DNA of 64,000 bases from Tragulus kanchil (Eukaryota > Chordata > Mammalia > Artiodactyla > Tragulidae). Every line of letters starts with the position of its first letter. The first letter of the stretch is position 1. This document shows positions 1-47,307 of this stretch, in pieces. Where the stretch lies: positions 118,521,979-118,585,978 of the forward strand of contig JAIOJX010000032.1 of assembly GCA_022376925.1 (NCBI GenBank). The letters run 5' to 3'. The translations under genes and the position numbers were made by a program. The notes under the pieces were generated by a model. The model was not told the DNA's origin, did no database searches, and saw only the letters and a list, made by a program, of their open reading frames with translations.

Positions 1-255
1 CCCAGTAAGCCTGTAACCACCCAGAGTGAAGTCGAACCACTGCCTCTGAATCCAGGAATGTCTGCCTCCAGGCAGTCCAGAGTGCTTTCTCTTTCATAGG
101 CGCTAAACTGCCATGAGTTTGGCGCATTAATTTAAAGCCTCAGTGTTGAAGGGAGGGCTTCTCCAGGTCTTCACGTTCTCACTTTCCATCTTCTAAAGCG
201 TGAGTCAGCTCCAGTATAATGGAGTGAGTCAGCCAGCTCCTGGGTGATGAATGTG

Positions 256-2474
256 CATGTGACTGCCAGGTGGCATCCAGGTGGGGCTGGGGGTGGGGGA
301 AGCAGGCACAGTCAGATGCCAGTCAGGCCATAGCCACTCACTCAGGAGATGAGCTCTGTGCTTTCTCCAAATTGCTGCATGGTGGTGACTGGAGGTGAAG
401 AGGTCCAGGTCCCACACCTTCTATCTGCTACCCCGTTACTCCTTTGGTGTGATCTCAAGCAAGTGGCTTTAACCCTGGTATGCCTCGGTCTCTTCACTTG
501 TGCCACAGGTACAAGAATAAATCTGCTTTTGACCGCCACACAAAGTGTGGAGAGGACCCAAGGAATCACACGTGAGAAGGGGTTTAGCACAATTAAAAAG
601 CTGCACCAGCATAAACGGCATTATTTTACTTTCTGGGAGAAATAAGTTTCTAAGAACAAAACAAAGCCCAGCCAGGCTACTTATTTGCTTTTCCCATCAG
701 TCCTTAGACTTCTCAGGGTCTCTAAGAGCCTCTGGTCTCCTGAGCCTTCCCCAAGGTCAGGCCAACCTTAAGGGAGTACATACTGTGGGCTACACCCAGG
801 GACAGGCCCCTGAACCCTCCCCAGGCTCCCACAAGGTCAAGATTATTCTGAGCCCCATTTTACAGAGAGAAGCATGAGGCACACAAACAGCAGCAGCTCA
901 TCACAGATGGCACCACCAGCAGGGTGGAGTTGGGTCACCCGACTTCTGGACAGTTCCAGCACTGGTCTTCTCTGTAGGCTCGAGGAGGAAAGCTCCTGGC
1001 AGACCGCCTCAGGTCCTCTCCTTCCAACTCCAGAGACCCTCAGAAAATAATACATGGAAATCGAAAGAGGTAGATCCCTGCTACCCTGAAGTAAATCGGG
1101 CTTTGAGAATGTGAGCCACTGGAAAGAATGATAATACTGCAGGTACATTTGTTGTGTATTTAGTATATGCCAGTCACTCCAAGGATCATTTTCTCACTTC
1201 ATATTCTCATTAAGTATTGGATAGAAGCACTGTTACTAGTCCCTTTTTACAACTGGGGCAACTCAGAAAGGCTGAATAAAGAGACCAGAGACACACAGCT
1301 CGCAGATCTGCCTCCCCAACCTGTGCTCCGCTCACCATCTACCACTGCCCGCCTTTTCATTCATTCATGTGACTGCCAGGTGGCATCCAGGTGGGGCTGG
1401 GGTGGGGAAGCAGGCACAGTCAGATGCCAGTCAGGCCATAGCCACTCACTCAGGAGATGAGCTCTGTGCTTTCTCCAAATTGCTGCATGGTGGTGACTGG
1501 AGGTGAAGAGGTCCAGGTCCCACACCTTCTATCTGCTACCCCGTTACTCCTTTGGTGTGATCTCAAGCAAGTGGCTTTAACCCTGGTATGCCTCGGTCTC
1601 TTCACTTGTGCCACAGGTACAAGAATAAATCTGCTTTTGACCGCCACACAAAGTGTGGAGAGGACCCAAGGAATCACACGTGAGAAGGGGTTTAGCACAA
1701 TTAAAAAGCTGCACCAGCATAAACGGCATTATTTTACTTTCTGGGAGAAATAAGTTTCTAAGAACAAAACAAAGCCCAGCCAGGCTACTTATTTGCTTTT
1801 CCCATCAGTCCTTAGACTTCTCAGGGTCTCTAAGAGCCTCTGGTCTCCTGAGCCTTCCCCAAGGTCAGGCCAACCTTAAGGGGGTACATACTGTGGGCTA
1901 CACCCAGGGCCAGGCCCCGGAACCCCTCCCCAGGCTCCCACAAGCTCAAGATTATTCTGAGCCCCATAATACAGAGAGAAGCATGAGGCACACAAACAGC
2001 AGCAGCTCATCACAGATGGCACCACCAGCAGGGTGGAGTTGGGTCACCCGACTTCTGGACAGTTCCAGCACTGGTCTTCTCTGTAGGCTCGAGGAGGAAA
2101 GCTCCTGGCAGACCGCCTCAGGTCCTCTCCTTCCAACTCCAGAGACCCTCAGAAAATAATACATGGAAATCGAAAGAGGTAGATCCCTGCTACCCTGAAG
2201 TAAATCGGGCTTTGAGAATGTGAGCCACTGGAAAGAATGATAATACTGCAGGTACATTTGTTGTGTATTTAGTATATGCCAGTCACTCCAAGGATCATTT
2301 TCTCACTTCATATTCTCATTAAGTATTGGATAGAAGCACTGTTACTAGTCCCTTTTTACAACTGGGGCAACTCAGAAAGGCTGAATAAAGAGACCAGAGA
2401 CACACAGCTCGCAGATCTGCCTCCCCAACCTGTGCTCCGCTCACCATCTACCACTGCCCGCCTTTTCATTCATT
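256..2474 (+). repeat. Direct tandem duplication 1 (256-1365 / 1366-2474)
   Basis: The first copy begins at the GTGACTGCCAGG motif near 259 and the second restarts at the same motif near 1369, giving an offset of about 1,109 bp. The copies are nearly identical. Unusually for this series, several substitutions lie mid-copy: around 770-870 against 1880-1980 there are about seven base differences plus an inserted C. The unit carries a MIR fossil. Probably an uncollapsed assembly overlap. Confidence 0.93.
1145..1335 (-). mobile_element. MIR SINE fossil (copied at 2254-2445)
   Basis: The + strand reads as an antisense MIR: a tract like a 'past-maximum' tail, then ACAACTGGGGCAACTCAGAAAG and an ACACACAGCTCGCAG block, matching the reverse of the MIR core (GAAACTGAGGC...CACACAGCTAG). 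Ancient and diverged. The second occurrence is the copy made by duplication 1. Confidence 0.6.
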
Positions 2475-2689
2475 CATGCTTTGCTTTGTTCATTTATTGA
2501 ACATTGAGAGTCCCTCCCCTGTGCTAAGCAACCGACTAGACAGAGGGAAGAAGGGATGTCTGAGCCCCTGCCCCAAGGAAGTCATTATCTGGACAGAGAG
2601 ACGGCTCAAGGAATTGTAATCCAGCGATGGAAGCTGGGCTCTGGCGCGCCACTCGTGCCAGAGCTGGCTCACGGAGAGCAGGTGCTGCA

Positions 2690-2862
2690 GGTCAGAGTGT
2701 GTACTTTTTTTTTAACCGCGGTGATAGGACTCACACCTACTACCTGTGTGATCTTGGGAGAATCATTTCACTTCCTTAAATCTCCGTTTTCTCTTTTAAA
2801 AAATCGAGAGTAAAAGACTCATTTCACTGAATTCATGTGAGGATTAAATTCCCTGGAAGAAT
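2690..2862 (+). mobile_element. MIR SINE fossil (copied near 3824-3994)
   Basis: Sense-oriented MIR: ACTACCTGTGTGATCTTGGG, then a TTCACTTCCTTAAATCTCC block and GTGAGGATTAAAT follow the MIR consensus order (TGTGTGACCTTGGG, cytosine/thymine-rich core, GTGAGGATTAAATGA). Second occurrence is by duplication 2. Confidence 0.7.
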
Positions 2863-2989
2863 ATCACATTCATTCATTCAACCACTACACACCACATTCC
2901 AGTGTGTGCTCGGAACCATGTTGGGTCCTAGGGGTATTAGAAGAAGCAGAAAACAGTCATTTCCTTGGAATCATGGAAAGATTTTTTTT

Positions 2990-3570
2990 TTAAGTAAAAA
3001 AAATGTTTTTAATTGAAGCACAACATGCATACAGAAAAAATGTAAAAATTGGAACTGTCCAGCCTGATGAGTTTTCACAAACAAAACACACACACGTCAC
3101 CAGCACTCATTATAAAATACCACTGGCAAGGTCAGGACTAGGGCAAGTGAGACACTCACCTCCTAAGTAAAATTTAAGTGGGTACCAGAAAGCTCAGTCT
3201 CAAGATCAATCACGTTTTAAGGCCATATTTAAAATTAAAAAAAAACCCTCATGTCAAAAAATTCATGGTGACAAAATATTAAAATTTTAGATAAAGACAG
3301 GATTAGCAACAAGGCTGTGCTGAGTCACGTGAGACCTCAGGGCCAACAGGAAATGGCTGTAATGTTGATCCTGCCTCATCTGCCTCACCCTAGCCCCAGC
3401 CCTGATCACCAGTCCTGTTCATGGTCACCACCATCCCTCCACGGGTAACTATTATCCAGACTTCTAATCCATAGATAAGCGTTGCCTATTTTTGAACTTG
3501 GCATGCAGGAAAGCACACTCTTTTCATATGGCCTCTTTTGTGCAAGAATATGTCTGTGAGCTGTGGCCAC
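2990..3570. mobile_element. Old L1-related fragment (copied near 4124-4705)
   Basis: TTTTTAATTGAAGCACAACATG, a GATGAGTTTTCACAAAC block, an ACCACCATCCCTCCACGG stretch and a later TTGCCTATTTTTGAACTT follow the order of a familiar mammalian L1-associated sequence. Heavily diverged; subfamily not assigned. Second occurrence is by duplication 2. Confidence 0.4.
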
Positions 3571-5384
3571 GCTCTGGCACACCAGGGCAAGATGCGTAAA
3601 CGTGGAAAATGACCTGTTGGCTGAGTGCTTGAGAAATGGCAGGTGGGAGGATGGATGGGGGAAGCAACCGACTAGCGAGGGAAGAAGGGATGTCTGAGCC
3701 CCTGCCCCAAGGAAGTCATTATCTGGACAGAGAGACGGCTCAAGGAATTGTAATCCAGCGATGGAAGCTGGGCTCTGGCGCGCCACTCGTGCCAGAGCTG
3801 GCTCACGGAGAGCAGGTGCTGCAGGTCAGAGTGTGTACTTTTTTTTGACCCGCGGTGATAGGGCTCACACCTACTACCTGTGTGATCTTGGGAGAATCAT
3901 TTCACTTCCTTAAATCTCCGTTTTCTCTTTTAAAAAATCGAGAGTAAAAGACTCATTTCACTGAATTCATGTGAGGATTAAATTCTGGAAGAATATCACA
4001 TTCATTCATTCAACCACTACACACCACATTCCAGTGTGTGCTCGGAACCATGTTGGGTCCTAGGGGTATTAGAAGAAGCAGAAAACAGTCATTTCCTTGG
4101 AATCATGGAAAGATTTTTTTTTTAAGTAAAAAAAATGTTTTTAATTGAAGCACAACATGCATACAGAAAAAATGTAAAAATTGGAACTGTCCAGCCTGAT
4201 GAGTTTTCACAAACAAAACACACACACGTCACCAGCACTCATTATAAAATACCACTGGCAAGGTCAGGACTAGGGCAAGTGAGACACTCACCTCCTAAGT
4301 AAAATTTAAGTGGGTACCAGAAAGCTCAGTCGTCAAGATCAATCACGTTTTAAGGCCATATTTAAAATTAAAAAAAAACCCTCATGTCAAAAAATTCATG
4401 GTGACAAAATATTAAAATTTTAGATAAAGACAGGATTAGCAACAAGGCTGTGCTGAGTCACGTGAGACCTCAGGGCCAACAGGAAATGGCTGTAATGTTG
4501 ATCCTGCCTCATCTGCCTCACCCTAGCCCCAGCCCTGATCACCAGTCCTGTTCATGGTCACCACCATCCCTCCACGGGTAACTATTATCCAGACTTCTAA
4601 TCCATAGATAAGCGTTGCCTATTTTTGAACTTGGCATGCAGGAAAGCACACTCTTTTCATATGGCCTCTTTTGTGCAAGAATATGTCTGTGAGCTGTGGC
4701 CACGCTCTGGCACACCAGGGCAAGATGCTTAAACGTGGAAAATGATGACCTGTTGGCTGAGTGCTTGAGAAATGGCAGGTGGGAGGATGGATGAGCAGAG
4801 CTGCTGCAGGGCCAGCGGGAGGAGAGACGGGGTTGGAGTCCACTGCCTATCTGGGAGGCAGAGCCCACAGGATTGACTGGACATTGGGGAGGAGAGAGAG
4901 AGTCGGGAAGATATCTCTGGAGTGAGCTATTTGCTGGATAAAGGAACCATCTCTGGAGTGGAGACCAAGAGAGATGGAAGAAGCCAATGACTTTAGACAT
5001 AATCATCTTGAAGTCTAGGTACCTGTGGGGCATTCAGAGGGCTGGCCTGCAGGCAACTGGACAGACAAGCCTGGTGCGGAAGACAAGGAGGAGGGGGCGG
5101 GGAGGAAGTGCTCCCTCAATATCCCCCAGCCTCGGAGAGCAGATGGTGGCCCAGCTGTGAGGGGCATGCGGAGGTCCAGGGAGGGGCTCGTGAAGGGATA
5201 AAGAAAGGGACCTGACAAGTTTTCTGAGAGCAGGTGATGTGAACAGGTGCACAAATCAAAACGAAAATATTAAACACTCAAGACTGGCCTGCCTGGCCCA
5301 TGAGGCCTTCCAGCAGTCCAACACAGTGTCTACTGCAGCCTTGGAGGGTTGGGTTTGCAGAACACTCTGTGGATGGCGGGCCGG

Positions 5385-5790
5385 GGGCGGGGAGGGAGCG
5401 GGGGCTCTCCCATCCCAGTCCCTGCCAGCCCCACTTGCATCAGCGGCAGCTGACTCAGTACAGCCTTTTCTCCTGAATACCAGGGACGCTTGCCTTTTTT
5501 CCCTGGGGTGCCTTACTCACTCCTCACTCCGGAGCCGCTAAGACCGCCCCCTTCCCCCCCTCACCCCCGCACAGCGGCTAGCGCGGCTGGGAACCTGCAG
5601 CGTGCGAGCGTGCGCGCAGACACGCACCAGGCTGCCGGCCTCTGCCCCGCCACCTGGCACCGCCCCGCCAGTGCCTGGGAGCTCTTTTCCTCGGACTGGC
5701 TAGGACTAGAACTGCTTGGAATCCAAACGCCCGGAGTTCTTTCCAGGGCTAAAGGCAGCCGCCAAGGAACAAAGCTGCCAGTGTGAGCGT
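5385..5790 (+). promoter_or_regulatory. Candidate SLC2A1 distal enhancer (hypoxia/AP-1 type)
   Basis: A CpG-rich island in AT-richer DNA. It contains a TGACTCA AP-1 site at 5451, three hypoxia-response cores within 26 bp (GCGTG at 5600 and 5608, and its reverse CACGC at 5621), an E-box-like CCACCTGG near 5650 and CCGCCCC GC boxes near 5660. It lies about 4.8 kb upstream of the promoter as drawn, or about 3.7 kb after removing duplication 3. Rodent and human GLUT1 genes are known to have an enhancer about 3 kb upstream with an HIF-1 site and phorbol-ester elements; the paired CGTG...CACGC arrangement here resembles it. Assignment is by position and motifs only, without alignment. Confidence 0.5.
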
Positions 5791-5914
5791 AGCTTGGGGA
5801 GGGGGACACTTGATCCTTCCAAGCGGAGCCCTAGGGCTCCACCACCTCATTAGACTCCGCATTGAAGCTTTGGGGTAGGGGTAGGTTTCAAAACAAGCTC
5901 AGACTTCCCCAAGT

Positions 5915-6215
5915 CCTTCCTTGCTCAGAAACCCTCCATGGCTCCCCGCTGCCCACTGAATAAAGCCCTAACTCCTATACCTCCTAAGTTTGACCCCACC
6001 TCTTCAGCTTCTTCTTCCACTCAAATTCCCGGGAATTTCATCTCCTCTTGCTCCCAACGCCTGCACTCCCGCCGCAGAGACTACTTAGCCTTGCTCCCTC
6101 TGGCTTAAGCAGCACCTCCACGACCTGGCTCTGGGCACTTGCTCTCTCTCCCCAGGCATCCCAACTTTCCAGACTCACTTTCCTAGGCTTTCTCTGACGT
6201 TCCCTCCCTGGAGTT
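5915..6215. mobile_element. Possible L2 fossil
   Basis: The pyrimidine-rich run with AAACCCTCCATGGCTCCCC, then CTGAATAAAGCCCTAACTCC and a later CTGGGCACTTGCTCTCTC resembles the familiar L2 antisense series (CCTCCAATGGCTTCCC...AATAAAATCCAAACTCC...GGGCCTTTGCACTTGCT). Diverged; no ends recognised. Confidence 0.5.
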
Positions 6216-6404
6216 AAATCTGGTCGCCGAGGACTCAGCTATCCAAAAACTAAACTAGTCTACTGCCTAATCTAATATCTGACCAGGGTCAATAGCGTCT
6301 AATGAGTTTACAGTACCCTCTAGGGATCATAAAGCTTTTACAGTGAAAACATCTAGAAATGGAATTTCAAACAACAGAGGTCAAATAGGGGCAGGTATGA
6401 TGTG

Positions 6405-6613
6405 GTGAGTGCTAAGTCACTTCATTCACGTCTGACTCTTTGTGATCCCGGGGACTTGTAGTCCACCAGGCTCCTCTGTCCATGAAATTCTCCAGGCAAA
6501 AGGACTGGAGTGGGTTGCCATGTCCAGGGGACCTTCCCAACCCAGAGATCAAGCCCCTGTCTTCTCTGTCTCCTACGTTGGCAGGTGGGTTCTTTACTAC
6601 TAGTACCACCATG
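6405..6613 (-). mobile_element. Bov-tA SINE
   Basis: On the minus strand it reads GGTAAAGAACCCACCTGCC, then GGTTGGGAAGGTCCCCTGGA, a TTTTGCCTGGAGAATTTCAT block, and ends in GGGATCACAAAGAGTCAGAC near 6430. This is the full order of the ruminant tRNA-derived Bov-tA family and is a main reason for calling the genome a ruminant. Confidence 0.88.
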
Positions 6614-7287
6614 AAGGGGGTGGGTAAAGGTAAAGCTATTTTCCTAGCTACTCTGCTCTGTCTTCAAGTCCCACCCTGACCATAGGAAGGAAGTTTGAAT
6701 TTCTGACTTCACAAATTAGTACCGTTAAATTTGGATAAACTTTTGTACATAATCAGTTTTTCCTCTGGCCAACTCAGGAGGAGGTTGTTACGCCCATTTT
6801 GCAGATGTCTCAGAAAAAAGAAGGGATTTACTCAATGATGTCTGGCAAGTAAACAGAAGAACCGGAGCTTAGGAGACCAAATCCAAGGCTGCACCATTTG
6901 TCCCTGAGTGTGGTTGAGAAATTCTTTCTCCCCTTCAGCAGTTACTTTCTGCCTGGCTTCTGTTCTTCCCCTTGCCAAGAATGGCCTTCCCTCTGACCCA
7001 CCCGGTGAACTCACATTCAGCCTCTAAACCCTGTTCAGCCTGCCTTCTCCCTATCCTGAAGCTCTCTCTCCTTCTTCTCCTTCCTTCATGGTATAAGTTC
7101 TGCTCCCACACACATTCTTAACTGTGCACACCCAACTCGGTGTTGTTGCGATGTACCTCCCCTTTTCATTCTCTCCAGTTTGGGAACTCCATCACGCTAG
7201 CAACAAGTGTGGTTGCCTCTGTCCCTTGGGGAGGTAGCCAGCACAGGGCTGGCCTGGAGAAGGAAAGGGAGTCTGATGTGAGGGTGC

Positions 7288-9507
7288 CCCAGAGGTGGTT
7301 GGGGCATAGCCACGGCTGGAGAGAGTAGACTGAATATGCTCCGAAACAGGCAGTGATGGAGATTTGGAGCAGGGAAGTGGCAAAACTGAAAAGGAACTTC
7401 AGGGAAGACTGGTGTTGCCAGGAGACAGGCAGACTAGCTGCTTGTGTGTTCATTCCTTCCTGCCTTATTCCTTCACTCCTTCACCTCTGTGTCTCAGTTA
7501 CGGGAGCTATCTTCAAGGTGCTCATTCTAGGGGGAGACAGAAAGCATAGCAGCACACTAGGAAACATCAAAGGGTAAAAGAGAGAGCAATTCCCTCATGG
7601 AGGGCTTGGGGACACTTCCTGGAAGGGGCCCCACACTAGGGGTCCTTTGGGCCATCAGAAGCATTTTGGCTTGGAGAGGTGGAGGTGGAGGGAGTCAGGC
7701 AGAGGAAACCATTTGAGCAAAGGAACAGATGTGGCAAGTGCCAGGGTGAGGCTGAGCCTGTAAACTGGTGCCCTGAGGGCTTTGCTAGCCAGGCTGGACC
7801 CTGCCACCTCTATGGCAACATGGGACAGACAAACAGGAGACTTAGGGTCAGCACTAGAGGATCCAAGGCCAGAGGCACTGGAGGCCCTGCAGACAGCAGG
7901 AAGAGGAGGAGGATGGAATGGTACAGAAAGGCGAAATCGACAGGAGTTAGGGGCTTCAGGCACCAGAGAAAGAAAGAGGTGGCTCCCAGCTTTCCAGGCT
8001 GTGCAGTTGGGAGACCATAGCAAAAGGACTCATGGGCAAGGGTGCACCAAGGAGCCTGCCTTCCATTAAAGGGATTCTTGCCCAGCGAGGGAGCCCCATC
8101 CCTTAGCCAACACTGGACCCACAGTCCAGACAGAGGGCTCCAGGCGTCATGCTGTCAGCTCAGGCTTCTCCTTCCCGACAGAAAGTAGCCCCTCCCTGAC
8201 CCCTTCCACAGGGTAAGGGACCCTCAGCTTAACCTCACAATTTTGTCCAGACCTTTAGACTAGGGGTCTTTCCCTTCACTGTGTCTCAAGTAAGACACGT
8301 GTCTAGAAGAAATGAGGTAAAATCTGATGAAATAAGGTGGGGAAAATACCATTACCATTAAAGGGCGACTTACATGCAAGTCAGCAGGGTGGCTAAAGGG
8401 GATCGGGGGCCCAGAGGTGGTTGGGGCATAGCCACGGCTGGAGAGAGTAGACTGAATATGCTCCGAAACAGGCAGTGATGGAGATTTGGAGCAGGGAAGT
8501 GGCAAAACTGAAAAGGAACTTCAGGGAAGACTGGTGTTGCCAGGAGACAGGCAGACTAGCTGCTTGTGTGTTCATTCCTTCCTGCCTTATTCCTTCACTC
8601 CTTCACCTCTGTGTCTCAGTTACGGAGCTATCTTCAAGGTGCTCATTCTAGGGGGAGACAGAAAGCATAGCAGCACACTAGGAAACATCAAAGGGTAAAA
8701 GAGAGAGCAATTCCCTCATGGAGGGCTTGGGGACACTTCCTGGAAGGGGCCCCACACTAGGGGTCCTTTGGGCCATCAGAAGCATTTTGGCTTGGAGAGG
8801 TGGAGGTGGAGGGAGTCAGGCAGAGGAAACCATTTGAGCAAAGGAACAGATGTGGCAAGTGCCAGGGTGAGGCTGAGCCTGTAAACTGGTGCCCTGAGGG
8901 CTTTGCTAGCCAGGCTGGACCCTGCCACCTCTATGGCAACATGGGACAGACAAACAGGAGACTTAGGGTCAGCACTAGAGGATCCAAGGCCAGAGGCACT
9001 GGAGGCCCTGCAGACAGCAGGAAGAGGAGGAGGATGGAATGGTACAGAAAGGCGAAATCGACAGGAGTTAGGGGCTTCAGGCACCAGAGAAAGAAAGAGG
9101 TGGCTCCCAGCTTTCCAGGCTGTGCAGTTGGGAGACCATAGCAAAAGGACTCATGGGCAAGGGTGCACCAAGGAGCCTGCCTTCCATTAAAGGGATTCTT
9201 GCCCAGCGAGGGAGCCCCATCCCTTAGCCAACACTGGACCCACAGTCCAGACAGAGGGCTCCAGGCGTCATGCTGTCAGCTCAGGCTTCTCCTTCCCGAC
9301 AGAAAGTAGCCCCTCCCTGACCCCTTCCACAGGGTAAGGGACCCTCAGCTTAACCTCACAATTTTGTCCAGACCTTTAGACTAGGGGTCTTTCCCTTCAC
9401 TGTGTCTCAAGTAAGACACGTGTCTAGAAGAAATGAGGTAAAATCTGATGAAATAAGGTGGGGAAAATACCATTACCATTAAAGGGCGACTTACATGCAA
9501 GTCAGCA
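7288..9507 (+). repeat. Direct tandem duplication 3 (7288-8387 / 8410-9507)
   Basis: CCCAGAGGTGGTTGGGGCAT occurs at 7289 and again at 8411, offset 1,122 bp. The unit ends at CATGCAAGTCAGCA in both copies. A 22-bp filler at 8388-8409 lies between the copies and matches neither flank. It carries L2-like fossil sequence and no gene. Confidence 0.93.
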
Positions 9508-9889
9508 TGTGCTAAGTACTTCATGAACTTATCAGGACATTGGACCTCTCGATAGCGCAAGAAGTTGGTGGTCATGTTCATTCTGTTTTACCCAGAAGAA
9601 AACTAAGCTTCATAGACCAGCATCTTGCCTAGGTTCATAGGAGAGCTAGTCTACAATGGAGCTGGTCGAAACCCAATTTCTCCACGCTTAATCTGTCACC
9701 ACAGAATCAGTCACACGTGCGGTCAGGAGTAGAGCAAGGCTTCAGACAGGAGATGATAGTAAAGTCGTAAGAAGAGGTGAGCATAGATGTTCAGGGAGAG
9801 GGCCCAGCCTGTGCTAAAGCCAGGCTTGGTTTACAAACAGGAAGGTGGGGTTGGGGAAGGGAAGGGAGAAAATCGCCTAGCGAGACCTC

Positions 9890-10020
9890 CCCTAGTCTAA
9901 CAAACACTTAAACACCACTTACACATAACAGACGCTGTTCTAAAGAGTTTTCAAATATTAACTCACTTAATCCTCATAACAAACCTATGAGGCGGTACGA
10001 TCATTACAGCTAGTTTCCCA
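9890..10020 (-). mobile_element. MIR SINE fossil
   Basis: TATTAACTCACTTAATCCTCATAACAAACC and the following TATGAGGCGGTACGATCATT match the antisense MIR pattern (ATTAACTCATTTAATCC...CCTATGAGGTAGGTACTATTATT). It abuts the CpG island of the SLC2A1 promoter. Confidence 0.65.
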
Positions 10021-10289
10021 AAGTTGTCTCGAGTGAGGAGCCCAGTTCTCGCTCTCGCGCGCTACCGTGTGCGGCTCCTAGTGTGTCTCACCGCCGGCAG
10101 GAGCGCCTCCATTTTGCTCCTGGCCGCTGAGGTTCAGAGAGGTGCGCACACTTGCAGAGAAGCACACAGCCTGATAAGTCTCTGGACCCGGAGTGAAGGG
10201 GAGACCCGGGGCCAGAGCGAGGTATGCACGGGGCTCCCTCCCTCCCGACCCTGCTCAAGGTCCCCGGCTCCGGCCCAGGTCGGACCCCT

Positions 10290-10400
10290 CCCCGTGGAGC
10301 CCCGCCCCGGACGTGCCCCAGTCCCCGCCCCGCGCTCTGCCCACCCCTCCCCCCCCGCACCCCACGCGCCAGCCAATGGCTGGGGTCCTATAAACGTGAC
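10290..10400 (+). promoter_or_regulatory. SLC2A1: SLC2A1 core promoter (GC boxes, CCAAT, TATA)
   Basis: GC boxes (CCCCGCCCC) lie at about 10,299 and 10,323, a CCAAT box at 10,373-10,377 inside AGCCAATGGC, and a TATAAA at 10,389-10,394. A TATA about 220 bp before the start codon predicts transcription starting near 10,418-10,425. GC-box, CCAAT and TATA elements in this order are known for mammalian GLUT1 promoters. Confidence 0.88.
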
Positions 10401-10419
10401 CATCTCAGAGCTCCGGGGT

Positions 10420-10609
10420 AACCGGGCGAGCTTTCAGACAGTGGGCCTCAGGTCCCAGTAGCTAGCTCGCTAGGGAGCGGGAGGCCAAGAATCGGAGTCG
10501 CAGTCGAAATCTCGGGACAGAAGCCGGAGCCGGATCCTCAGAGCGCAGCCCGCCCGCCCCTCGCCGCCAGCGCACCCGGCATTGCCAGAGCCTCCGGCGC
10601 AGCGCGGCC
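10420..10609 (+). other. SLC2A1: SLC2A1 5'UTR (start inferred)
   Basis: The left edge is inferred from TATA spacing; the right edge is the base before the start codon. It is GC-rich and contains no ATG, so there is no upstream reading frame. The context GCGGCCATGG around the start codon is a strong Kozak match. Confidence 0.75.
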
Positions 10610-46023
<35,414 letters not shown>

Positions 46024-46795
46024 GGCGCCCCACACCAAGCCCAGTCTGCTCCCAGTGGCCCCAGGATCTCTCGGAGCACAGGCCGCTGGGTGAGACTTTC
46101 AAACTGACCGATCTCAGCAGAGCTGGGCCTGGGCCCCATCTTTCAGCCAGCAGCTATGTCCAGAAGACTATTCAGGACATTAACGGCTCCAGGATTTTAA
46201 CACAAGACTGTTGCTCAGATCTATTCAGACAAGCAGCAGGTTTTATAATTTTTTGTATTACTGATTTTGTTATTATTTTTTTATCAGCCAGAGTCTCCTT
46301 TACCCACAGCCGTGGCTTCACCCTGAATGGCTCGGCGCCTGAGGGTGAGGACCAAGCCCTGCCTAGACACTTGCCTTCTTTGCCAAGCTAATCTGTAGGG
46401 CCGGACCTATGACCTAAGGACACACTAATCGAACTGCAAACTCTTGAGTCTTCTACCCCTGGAGGTGGCTTTGGCCACCACTTCTGTGGGCCTGGGTCTC
46501 CCCAGCCTAGGGGTCAGGCTCCATTAGGATTTGCCCATTCCCGTCTCTTCCTACCCAGCCACTCAAATTAATCTTCCCTTGCCTGAGACCAGTTGAGAGC
46601 ACTGGAGTGCAGGGAGGAGAGGGGAAGGGCCAGACTGGGCTGCCAGGTGCTCGTCTCCTTTGCACTGAGGGCCAGACCGTCACCATGAGAGGAGGGCCAT
46701 GGGAAGCCGAGAACTCACTATTCAAGAAGACACGAACACTCCTGCCCTGCTGTGTATAGTTGGAAGATATTTATATATTTTTTTTGGTTGTCAAT

Positions 46796-46801
46796 ATTAA
46801 A
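46796..46801 (+). terminator. SLC2A1: Possible proximal poly(A) signal ATTAAA
   Basis: ATTAAA lies in an AT-rich block (ATATTTATATATTTTTTTTG just before) about 0.77 kb after the stop codon, and again near 47,890 by duplication 12. Use is unproven. Confidence 0.35.
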
Positions 46802-47307
46802 TACAGATACTAAGTTATAGTATACCTGGACAAACCAACTTGTAAATACACCACTTTACTCTCTGTAACTTACCTAAGCAGATATAAATGGCTGGTTTTT
46901 AGAAACACGGTTTTGAAATGTGTGTGGATTGAGGGTAGGCAGATTTGGTTGGGAATGGGAGAGAAGTCACTCGTAGAACAGCTTCAGACTCTTTGATTCC
47001 AAGATCCAGTCATTTCCAAGCACCTTTGAGCAACACTCTCTGACTTCAAAATCTGTTTGATGTATTTTACCTAGAGAAAAATCTAAAAATCGTGGCATTT
47101 GCGGCATTCCCAGTTTTATTCACAAATGATAGATAGCTGGCATTCAAAAGAATGGTAGCTATGTGCTGCCCTTGGTTCTCAGGCCTTGATATGCATTATC
47201 TTGAATGTGAGGTAGGTACTATATACAGTAGATAGGCTCAAGGAGGTTAATGTGCCTGAAGTCTCACAGCAAATATGCTAAAACCCCCTGCTTTTAACAG
47301 TTATACA

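Larger units (their letters stand above)
2526..4791 (+). repeat. Direct tandem duplication 2 (2526-3658 / 3662-4791)
   Basis: AAGCAACCGACTAG occurs at 2526 and again at 3662, and the unit end GGCAGGTGGGAGGATGGATG recurs 1,133-1,135 bp apart. The copies differ by a few small indels, for example ACTAGACAGAGGG against ACTAGCGAGGG right at the start of copy two. The unit contains a MIR and an L1-like fossil. Confidence 0.93.
1..10020. other. Upstream intergenic region of SLC2A1
   Basis: No protein-coding exon is recognisable here; open frames are short and lack family motifs or coherent splice structure. It holds three of the ~1.1 kb duplications (256-2474, 2526-4791, 7288-9507), old MIR, L1 and L2 fossils, one Bov-tA SINE and a CpG-rich enhancer candidate at 5.4-5.8 kb. 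Two AP-1-type TGAGTCA sites lie 24 bp apart at 201 and 225. At 3321 a TGAGTCA overlaps a TCACGTGA E-box, repeated near 4455 in the duplicate. Apart from entries listed separately, 4.8-5.4 kb and 9.7-9.9 kb show nothing I can name. Confidence 0.7.
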
